NCBI GenBank assembly: GCA_045590535.1
Contig: JAZNRE010000026.1
Location: 1-32,397, forward strand
Source: UMGS755 sp045590535
Lineage (GTDB): Bacteria > Bacillota > Clostridia > UBA1381 > UBA9506
Reading direction: 5' to 3'
Length of the DNA: 32,397 nt
Shown here: positions 26,577 to 32,397 of the stretch, one piece after another
Layout: each line of letters starts with the position of its first letter
How positions within the stretch are numbered: position 1 is the stretch's first letter
Made by a program: the position numbers and the translations under genes
The notes under the pieces: generated by a model
The model's input: the letters and a program-made list of their open reading frames with translations, nothing else
The model's database searches: none
What the model was told of the DNA's origin: nothing

Positions 26577-26605
26577 TTGCAAGGAACTTTGCAATATGTT
26601 ACAAT
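26577..26605 (+). promoter_or_regulatory. Promoter of the purine permease operon
   Basis: TTGCAA (26577-26582), 17-bp spacer ending ATATGT, TACAAT (26600-26605). The ~48-nt leader is too short for a purine riboswitch. It carries a hairpin, GGTTGTATT (26612-26620) against AATGCAACC (26623-26631), before AGGAGG. Confidence 0.7.
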
Positions 26606-26659
26606 GTAACTGGTTGTATTTTAATGCAACCCAAATGATTTTTAGGAGGAGAAAAGAAA

Positions 26660-28006
26660 ATGGAGAAGCTTTTTAAGCTTAAAGAAAGAGGTACGAGTAT
26701 TCGCACCGAAATCATTGCAGGTATCACAACCTTCCTTGCAATGGCTTACATTCTTGCGGTAAATCCTAATTACATGGCTGCTGCCGGTATTCCTATTGCA
26801 GCGGCGTTTTCAGCAACGGCAATTTCAGCCGGTATTGCAACTTTGTGTATGGCATTCTTTGCTAACTATCCGGTTGCGCTTGCTTCCGGCATGGGTCTTA
26901 ATGCATTCTTTGCTTTCACCATTTGCGGTGCTATGGGTTATAGTTATCAAATTGCCTTGACTGCAATTTTTGTTGAAGGTATCATTTTTATGATTCTTTC
27001 TCTGTTTAAGTTCCGTGAAGCTTTGGTTAACAAAATTCCGAATAACTTAAAGTTTGGTATCACAGCTGGTATTGGTTTGTTTATCACCATTATTGCTCTT
27101 TTAAATGCAGGCATCGTTGTTGCCAGTGATGCAACCACAGTTGCATTGGGTAATCTTTCCTCTGCGCCTGTTGTTTTGGCTCTGCTTGGTCTTTTGATTA
27201 TTGGTGTTTTCCAACACTTCAAAGTGCCCGGCGGCATTCTTTTGGGTATCGTTGTAACATGGATTTTAGGTATTGTTGCTGAGTTAGTGGGCTGGTATAT
27301 TGTTGATGTTGAAGCCGGCGTATTTTCTGTTATTCCGAATTTCTCTTCTTATTCTTTCTCAGCACCCTTATTCTGCGACTTTGATTTTGGCTTTATCGTA
27401 AAGAATTTCCCGGCCTTTGCCCTGATTACCTTTACATTCTTATATACCGATATTTTTGATACCGTTGGTACACTAATCGGTGTTGCAGAAAAAGGCAACT
27501 TGCTTGATGAAAAAGGCGAACTGCCCCATGCCAGCGGTGCTTTAATGGCGGACGCTGTTGGTACTGTTGTGGGTGCAGCTTTGGGTACTTCAACCGTTAC
27601 AAGCTATGTTGAATCCAGCGCCGGTGTTGCTGCAGGCGGTAAAACAGGTTTGGCTTCTGTTGTAACGGCTGTCCTGTTCTTCATCTCTTTGATTTTAGCA
27701 CCTGTTTTCACAGCAATTCCCGGTTTTGCCACCACACCGGCTATGCTCTATGTTGGTCTTTTAATGTTGAGCTCAATTAAGAAAGTCGATTTTGACGGCG
27801 ATGTTGCCGATGTTATTGGTGCTTTCATGGCTATCATTATGATGCCCTTAACCTATTCAATTGCCAACGGTATTATGTTTGGTATGCTCAGCTGGGTAAT
27901 TCTTAAATTGATTACCGGCAAAGCAAAAGACATCAGCGCAGTTATGTGGATTTCAGTTGCTTTATTTGCCATTTATATTGCTTTAAAAGTTGTTGGCTTA
28001 GCATAA
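26660..28006 (+). CDS. NCS2-family purine permease (AzgA/PbuG type)
   Basis: 448 aa, a multi-span membrane transporter for uptake of purine bases such as guanine, hypoxanthine or adenine by proton symport. Family signatures include GITTFLAMAYILAVNP (~21), LASGMGLNAFFAF (~75), FLYTDIFDTVGTLIGVAEKG (~260), GELPHASGALMADAVGTVVGAALGTSTVTSYVESSAGVAAGG (~290-330) and PLTYSIANGIMFGMLSW. Length is normal and intact. ATG 26660 follows AGGAGGAGAAAAGAAA. The gene for a purine phosphoribosyltransferase starts 21 bp after its stop, giving an uptake-and-salvage pair. Which base it prefers cannot be told from sequence. The promoter shares its operator and layout with the lyase genes upstream. Confidence 0.92.
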   Translation: MEKLFKLKERGTSIRTEIIAGITTFLAMAYILAVNPNYMAAAGIPIAAAFSATAISAGIATLCMAFFANYPVALASGMGLNAFFAFTICGAMGYSYQIALTAIFVEGIIFMILSLFKFREALVNKIPNNLKFGITAGIGLFITIIALLNAGIVVASDATTVALGNLSSAPVVLALLGLLIIGVFQHFKVPGGILLGIVVTWILGIVAELVGWYIVDVEAGVFSVIPNFSSYSFSAPLFCDFDFGFIVKNFPAFALITFTFLYTDIFDTVGTLIGVAEKGNLLDEKGELPHASGALMADAVGTVVGAALGTSTVTSYVESSAGVAAGGKTGLASVVTAVLFFISLILAPVFTAIPGFATTPAMLYVGLLMLSSIKKVDFDGDVADVIGAFMAIIMMPLTYSIANGIMFGMLSWVILKLITGKAKDISAVMWISVALFAIYIALKVVGLA

Positions 28007-28027
28007 ACACAAAAGGAGTTTATTTAC

Positions 28028-28588
28028 ATGCAAAAAACATATACAGTTAACATTGCCGGCGTGAATCGTGATCTTCCTCTGTGCCCTGTTAATGAGGAGT
28101 TATACATTGGTGCCTTTGTTATGTTTGGCGATGTGGAGGTCACAGTTGCCGCTGCCAAAGCACTTTTAGAAAAAGCGCCTGAACATGATGTTATGATTAC
28201 GGCAGAAAGCAAGGGCATTCCGCTTCTTTATGAAATGGCACGGCAATCAGGAGAAAAGAATTATATTGTTGCCCGCAAAGGCCCAAAGCTTTACATGCAG
28301 GATATTCACACAACCTATGTGAATTCCATCACCACCGAAGCAAGACAGATGCTTTGCATCGGCGGTCAGGATAGCGAAAGCATGAAGGGAAAGCGTGTGC
28401 TCATTATTGATGATGTTATCAGCACAGGCGAATCCTTAAAGGCTTTGGAAAAGCTCATCAATGAAGTGGGCGGTATCGTTGTGGGTCGTATGTGTGTTTT
28501 GGCTGAAGGTGATGCCATTTCTAGAGATGATATTACCTATTTGGCACCGTTACCGCTTTTTGACGGTGAGGGAAACCCCAAACAATGA
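28028..28588 (+). CDS. Purine phosphoribosyltransferase (adenine/xanthine type)
   Basis: 186 aa, a cytoplasmic type I phosphoribosyltransferase that converts a purine base and PRPP into the nucleotide. The PRPP-binding motif is VLIIDDVISTGESL (~121-134). ITAESKGIPLLYEMAR (~57) is the base-side loop typical of the APRT/XPRT branch, and ARKGPKLYM (~80) is the following conserved basic stretch. ATG 28028 has AAGGAG about 11 nt upstream. It is second in an operon with the NCS2 permease, so it probably traps the imported base. Adenine or xanthine as substrate is the likely choice; a regulatory PurR-like role is unlikely because no DNA-binding domain is present. Confidence 0.85.
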   Translation: MQKTYTVNIAGVNRDLPLCPVNEELYIGAFVMFGDVEVTVAAAKALLEKAPEHDVMITAESKGIPLLYEMARQSGEKNYIVARKGPKLYMQDIHTTYVNSITTEARQMLCIGGQDSESMKGKRVLIIDDVISTGESLKALEKLINEVGGIVVGRMCVLAEGDAISRDDITYLAPLPLFDGEGNPKQ

Positions 28589-28624
28589 GAAAAAGCAATT
28601 ATATTGTTTTTGACTAACAAAAAT

Positions 28625-28661
28625 AAATCCCTGTTCAGCAAACAGTTGAACAGGGATTTTT
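28625..28661. terminator. Bidirectional terminator
   Basis: AAATCCCTGTTCA (28625-28637) pairs exactly with 28647-28659 and is followed by TT; the A-rich left flank gives a T-rich tail on the minus strand. It separates the convergent phosphoribosyltransferase and LysR genes. Confidence 0.85.
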
Positions 28662-28672
28662 CATGAACACAT

Positions 28673-29560
28673 TTAGATTTTATCTTCGCCTAATATCAAT
28701 TTTAAAAAAGCCTGTGCGGGAAGTGACAGGGGATTGTGTCTTAAATAAGCATAGCCAATGTTTCGTGCAGGCAGTTTTGGGACAAGATTTAAAGGGCGAA
28801 TAGCGCCTTTTTCAAGGCTGTCTGTGACAAATTCTTTAATCACACAGGAAACGCCTAAATGTATGGATGCAAACTGCACCAAAAGGTCGTGTGCGGCCAG
28901 CTCAATTTGCGGATTTAAGCGAATGTGCTTGGCGGCAAATTTTTCATCTATATAATTTCTTGAAGAAGAGTTGGTTTCTAATAAAATGAGAGGTTCTTGT
29001 GCGAGTTCTTCCCATGTGTATTTATCTTTTGCGTGATAATCAGGTCCGCAAACAAAAATATCTTGAATGGAAAAGCAGGGCTCAATGCATAATTCGTCAT
29101 CCTTTATGGGTAAATTAACAAAGGCAAGCTCAGCTTTTCCCTCCTTAACAAATTGCAACAGGCGTGAAGAATATGAGTTTGCCATTTCAATGCGAATTTC
29201 AGGATAGAGCGCATGAAATTCTTCAAGGTAAGGCGATAGATAGTGCCGTGTTATAGTATCGCCGGCAGCAATGATTAAAGAGCCACCATCAAGACGATGC
29301 AGACGGGCGAGAAGTGATTCTCCTTGCTCAATGGCCTGCATGGCATTTTCAACTTTTTGAAACAGCAGCTTACCTTCTTTTGTTAATGTGATGCCGCGGC
29401 GGGAACGGATAAAAAGTTGTGTGTTTAAATCCTTTTCCAATTGGCTGATGCATTGGGATATGGCAGATTGTGATATATATAAATGTTTAGCAGCCGTAGA
29501 GAAGGAGGCGTGCAAGGCCGTTTCATAAAAAACTCTATAATAATCAAGTCTTGTTTTCAT
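28673..29560 (-). CDS. LysR-family transcriptional regulator
   Basis: 295 aa, the standard LysR length. The N-terminal winged helix-turn-helix reads FYETALHASFSTAAKHLYISQSAISQCISQLEKDL (about 11-45), then FIRSRRGITLTKEGKLLF. The effector domain starts with GGSLIIAAGDTITRHYLSPYLEEF (~90) and has two Rossmann-like lobes. ATG at 29560 has AAGGAG 7 nt upstream. It is transcribed away from the CofE-like gene with only 106 bp between start codons, the classic arrangement for a LysR protein controlling its divergent neighbour and itself. The effector is unknown. Confidence 0.92.
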   Translation of the reverse strand: MKTRLDYYRVFYETALHASFSTAAKHLYISQSAISQCISQLEKDLNTQLFIRSRRGITLTKEGKLLFQKVENAMQAIEQGESLLARLHRLDGGSLIIAAGDTITRHYLSPYLEEFHALYPEIRIEMANSYSSRLLQFVKEGKAELAFVNLPIKDDELCIEPCFSIQDIFVCGPDYHAKDKYTWEELAQEPLILLETNSSSRNYIDEKFAAKHIRLNPQIELAAHDLLVQFASIHLGVSCVIKEFVTDSLEKGAIRPLNLVPKLPARNIGYAYLRHNPLSLPAQAFLKLILGEDKI

Positions 29561-29574
29561 ATTAGCTCTCCTTA

Positions 29575-29586
29575 TTACAGTTGTAA
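29575..29586. promoter_or_regulatory. Small palindrome TTACA-GT-TGTAA, candidate LysR site
   Basis: Exact 5-bp arms lie just upstream of the LysR ribosome binding site and 11 bp before the divergent -35 box. Position fits an autoregulatory LysR site; symmetry alone is weak evidence. Confidence 0.35.
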
Positions 29587-29597
29587 GATTTATCTAT

Positions 29598-29626
29598 TTT
29601 ACTTATGAATATATTTGTATTATAAT
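29598..29626 (+). promoter_or_regulatory. Promoter of the CofE-like gene
   Basis: TTTACT (29598-29603), 17-bp spacer, perfect TATAAT (29621-29626), about 40 bp before the start codon. Confidence 0.7.
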
Positions 29627-29666
29627 AAGATTATAAATGAAAGTCAATAGATAGGGAGAAATTTTT

Positions 29667-30857
29667 ATGGAAAGAAGAACAGGTACAATTTCAAGAGGTA
29701 TTCGTTGCCCCATTATCCGTCAGGGGGATGATATTGCCGGTATCGTTGTAAATAGTGTTATTGAAGCGGCAGAAGCAGAGCAGTTTGACCTGCGTGACAA
29801 AGATGTTGTGGCCATTACGGAATCCGTTGTGGCTCGTGCACAGGGAAACTATGCCTCGGTTGATGCCATTGCTAAAGATGTTAAAGCAAAGCTTGGCGGC
29901 GAAACCATCGGCGTTATTTTCCCCATTTTGAGCCGTAACCGTTTTGCTGTTTGCCTGCGGGGTATTGCCAAAGGCGCTAAAAAGATTGTGCTCATGCTGA
30001 ACTATCCCAGCGATGAAGTGGGCAACGCTTTGATTTCTTATGACCAGCTCGATGAAGCGGGTATTAACCCCTATTCAGATGTATTAACTGAAGAGAAATA
30101 CCGGGCCTTATTTGGTGAAAATGTGCATCCCTTCACCGGTGTGGATTATGTAAGCTATTACGGTGACTTAATCCGTTCCTGCGGCGCTGAAGCCGAGATT
30201 ATTTTTGCCAATGACCCCCGTGTGATTTTAAACTATACCGATTCGGTTTTGAATTGTGACATTCACACTCGTGCACGCACCAAACGCATTTTAAAGGCTG
30301 CCGGTGCTAAACGCGTGGCAGGTCTTGACGAAATTCTCACCGCATCTGTTGATGGCAGCGGTTTTAATGAAAAATACGGTCTCCTTGGCTCTAACAAGTC
30401 AACAGAAGACACCATCAAGCTGTTCCCGCAAGATTGCTTTGATTTGGTTGAAAGTATTCAGGCACAGTTTAAAGCAAAGACCGGAAAGCACATTGAGGTT
30501 ATGGTGTATGGTGACGGTGCCTTTAAAGATCCCGTCGGCAAGATTTGGGAACTGGCTGACCCCATTGTATCCCCGGCTTATACCAGTGGCTTAGAGGGTA
30601 CACCCAACGAATTGAAACTCAAATATTTAGCCGATAATGATTTTGCTGATTTAAAAGGCGAAGCCCTTAAAAATGCAATTAGCGAGGCTATTAAAAAGAA
30701 AGATGATGATCTGGTGGGCAACATGGCATCTCAAGGCACAACACCCCGACGCCTGACCGACTTAATTGGTTCGCTTTGTGATTTAACCAGTGGCTCCGGC
30801 GATAAGGGTACACCCATTGTGTTGGTGCAGGGTTATTTTGACAACATGACAGACTAA
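29667..30857 (+). CDS. CofE-like (coenzyme F420-0:L-glutamate ligase family) protein
   Basis: 396 aa. The family adds L-glutamate to F420-0 using GTP. The N-terminal ~250 residues show the family fold: RCPIIRQGDDIAGIVVNSV (~13), LRDKDVVAITESVVARAQGNY (~42), and GVIFPILSRNRFAVCLRGIAKGAKKIVLML. A C-terminal extension carries VMVYGDGAFKDPVGKIWELADPIVSPAY and TSGSGDKGTPIVLVQGYFDN. ATG 29667 has GGGAG upstream. No other F420 gene (cofC/D/G/H, fgd) lies in the window, and Clostridia of this type are not generally F420 producers, so the true acceptor may differ. Divergent LysR control is likely. It stands alone and ends in a strong terminator. Confidence 0.75.
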   Translation: MERRTGTISRGIRCPIIRQGDDIAGIVVNSVIEAAEAEQFDLRDKDVVAITESVVARAQGNYASVDAIAKDVKAKLGGETIGVIFPILSRNRFAVCLRGIAKGAKKIVLMLNYPSDEVGNALISYDQLDEAGINPYSDVLTEEKYRALFGENVHPFTGVDYVSYYGDLIRSCGAEAEIIFANDPRVILNYTDSVLNCDIHTRARTKRILKAAGAKRVAGLDEILTASVDGSGFNEKYGLLGSNKSTEDTIKLFPQDCFDLVESIQAQFKAKTGKHIEVMVYGDGAFKDPVGKIWELADPIVSPAYTSGLEGTPNELKLKYLADNDFADLKGEALKNAISEAIKKKDDDLVGNMASQGTTPRRLTDLIGSLCDLTSGSGDKGTPIVLVQGYFDNMTD

Positions 30858-30870
30858 TATTCCGATTTTT

Positions 30871-30900
30871 AAAAAGACAGCTTTTGCTGTCTTTTTTTTT
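30871..30900 (+). terminator. Terminator after the CofE-like gene
   Basis: AAAAAGACAGC (30871-30881) pairs exactly with 30886-30896 around TTTT, followed by a T-rich tail. Confidence 0.92.
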
Positions 30901-30917
30901 GTTATCATTTAAGTTGA

Positions 30918-30946
30918 TTGACTATTTTGATTTTTTATGTTACAAT
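30918..30946 (+). promoter_or_regulatory. Promoter of the LtaS-family gene
   Basis: TTGACT (30918-30923), 17-bp spacer ending TATGT, TACAAT (30941-30946). The -10 region resembles the lyase promoters, but the palindrome is absent. Confidence 0.75.
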
Positions 30947-30988
30947 GTGTCAGTATGTGACAATTAAAATAACAACAGAGGTGAACTT

Positions 30989-32397
30989 TTGAAAAAAAAT
31001 TATATAAACAGCATTAAAACTTTTATTTTTATTATACTTGCATCGATTACATTGCTTTTACCGGATATTATGCTCCGGCGCCTTTTAGCCCCAGGCGTAT
31101 TTACAGAAAAATATGTTTCTATAGCAACATCTTTATTTTCAATCGGCTGGGTGCTTTTAATCGTCTTATTTTGTTGTCTTATTTTGCCGAAAAAGGTGGG
31201 TAAAACCGTTTTTGTTGTTTTAACACTCGCTTTTTCAGTGCTTTCTTTGAGCGAATGCGTTTATTACAAAATCTTTGACCAGTTTTTCTGGCTCAAGGGC
31301 ATTGCTTTGGCAGGGGAGGGCTCTGATTATTTTGGATATGCAGTAAAACTGATTGGACCTGAAATGATTATTTTTTTGGGTGCTACCTTTGTTTTTATGC
31401 TCATTAGTCTTTTTACATGGCAACAACCTGCCATTGAGAAAAAACAGCGCATAGGTGTTCTTTTGTTGCCCGTTATTTTGCTTGCGGCTACTCATATTGG
31501 TATGCAACCATGGCTTTATGGTGATTCCACCAACGAGTGGGATGTGTGGCGCAAACCCAGAATTGTTTATAAGAATTTTAATGATGTAAATAAGAGTTTA
31601 GAAATTTCGGGCATATATCAATTCAGTTATTTAAATCTTTACACAGGCGTGTTTCCAAAGGGTCACAATCTTTCTAAAAACGACCGTTCCATGGCGGATG
31701 AATATTTTACCCTGCAGGGTGAACCGGCACCTAACCGTTATACAGGTGCTTTAAAAGGCAAAAATGTTATTGCGGTTATGCTGGAAAGCATTGACACATG
31801 GATGATTGATGAAGAAAAGACCCCCACCTTGTATAAAATGATGAACGAGGGCATTCATTTTACCAATTATAATGCGCCATTCTTTGGTGTTGGCTTTACC
31901 TTGAGTTCTGAGTTTGCTTTTAACACCGGCTTTTTCACGCCGGTTTCCGCCGGAAGCGCCTCCAATTTCAGCAGCAATGCCTTTCCATATTCTTTGGCGC
32001 GGCTGTTTAAAGAGGCAGGATATTCCACAAATTCCTTCCATTTTAACAGCGCAGAGTTTTATAACCGTGGTCTTATGCACAAAACCTACGGCTATGAAAA
32101 ATATAATGCTGCGGAAGATTTTGGCATTACCGGTATTGAGGCAGAGCTTGACAGCAATTTGATTAAAAATGACGCTTTTTATCAGAAAATGGTGGAAAAA
32201 ACGCCGTTTTTTAATTTCTTTATTACTTATTCGGCGCACTTGCCTTATAAGGGCAACAGCGCAAAACTGGATCTAGCAAAAGAACAATGGCCAGAGTTTA
32301 TCAACGAAGAAGAACATCTTGAAAAAAACAATGCACAAATTTTGGCAAAAGATACAGATGAATTCTTTCGAATTCTGCTTGAAAGACTTGAAGCAGA
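30989..32397 (+). CDS. LtaS-family lipoteichoic acid synthase / sulfatase-fold protein (3' end outside window)
   Basis: 469 codons are visible before the window ends. The start is a TTG at 30989 with AGAGGTGA just upstream; the first in-frame ATG (~31067) would cut into the first membrane helix. Five hydrophobic segments (~10-30, 43-65, 69-87, 120-140, 150-166) precede an extracellular sulfatase-fold domain starting at KNVIAVMLESIDTWM (~258), the LtaS layout. T304 in GFTLSSEF fits the catalytic threonine (T300 in S. aureus LtaS). FFITYSAHLPYK (~410) is the next conserved block. The family transfers glycerol phosphate from phosphatidylglycerol to build lipoteichoic acid or related glycerophosphate-modified polymers. 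Which of these is made here cannot be told. Confidence 0.88.
   Translation, partial: MKKNYINSIKTFIFIILASITLLLPDIMLRRLLAPGVFTEKYVSIATSLFSIGWVLLIVLFCCLILPKKVGKTVFVVLTLAFSVLSLSECVYYKIFDQFFWLKGIALAGEGSDYFGYAVKLIGPEMIIFLGATFVFMLISLFTWQQPAIEKKQRIGVLLLPVILLAATHIGMQPWLYGDSTNEWDVWRKPRIVYKNFNDVNKSLEISGIYQFSYLNLYTGVFPKGHNLSKNDRSMADEYFTLQGEPAPNRYTGALKGKNVIAVMLESIDTWMIDEEKTPTLYKMMNEGIHFTNYNAPFFGVGFTLSSEFAFNTGFFTPVSAGSASNFSSNAFPYSLARLFKEAGYSTNSFHFNSAEFYNRGLMHKTYGYEKYNAAEDFGITGIEAELDSNLIKNDAFYQKMVEKTPFFNFFITYSAHLPYKGNSAKLDLAKEQWPEFINEEEHLEKNNAQILAKDTDEFFRILLERLEA

Noticed and set aside
26606..26659. Purine riboswitch before the permease
   Set aside because: The leader is only ~48 nt after the -10 box and holds one simple hairpin; no three-way junction or conserved purine-binding core can fit.

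Overview
The window looks like chromosome of a low-to-moderate G+C, Gram-positive anaerobe of the Clostridia type. Supporting signs are AGGAGG-type ribosome binding sites, SLH-anchored exoproteins, an LtaS-type lipoteichoic acid synthase, and intrinsic terminators with T tracts. Genus or family cannot be fixed from the sequence alone. No rRNA, tRNA, CRISPR or phage gene was seen.

Positions 1-12.9 kb: the window opens inside the 3' end of a large exoprotein gene. A 640-bp spacer follows; it holds a 270-bp terminal-inverted-repeat element built from smaller hairpin repeats, plus a second copy of one of those repeats. Next comes a compact three-gene operon: a 1695-aa SLH protein with two copies of a two-part discoidin-like module, an 887-aa protein with N-terminal SLH repeats (4-bp overlap with the first gene), and a 1317-aa SLH-anchored heparinase II/III-type lyase homologue (12-bp gap). 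It ends at a clear terminator.

Positions 12.9-16.8 kb: an AAC(3)-type acetyltransferase gene on the minus strand diverges from an AraC-family regulator with a cupin sensor domain. Downstream is a pair of Gfo/Idh/MocA oxidoreductases, the second lacking the normal glycine-rich nucleotide loop.

Positions 16.8-26.4 kb: two more paralogues of the same lyase, each with its own promoter. One (1965 aa) carries two further module copies and the C-terminal domain seen at the window's left edge. The other (1079 aa) is the bare catalytic core.

Positions 26.4-32.4 kb: a purine permease plus phosphoribosyltransferase operon, a LysR regulator diverging from a CofE/F420-ligase-like gene, and the start of an LtaS-family gene that runs off the window.

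Working model (inference): the left three quarters is a surface polysaccharide-degradation locus. Related lyases are displayed in different ways: SLH anchor, module-bearing, and bare core. The AraC regulator and the two oxidoreductases probably handle sensing and conversion of released sugars. The most unexpected signal is a near-perfect palindrome, TTTTGTGA-N3-TGACAAAA, at a fixed distance upstream of TTGC-N17-TACAAT promoters. It occurs before both promoter-bearing lyases and also before the purine permease operon. That implies a shared regulator or a promoter region duplicated along with the lyase genes.
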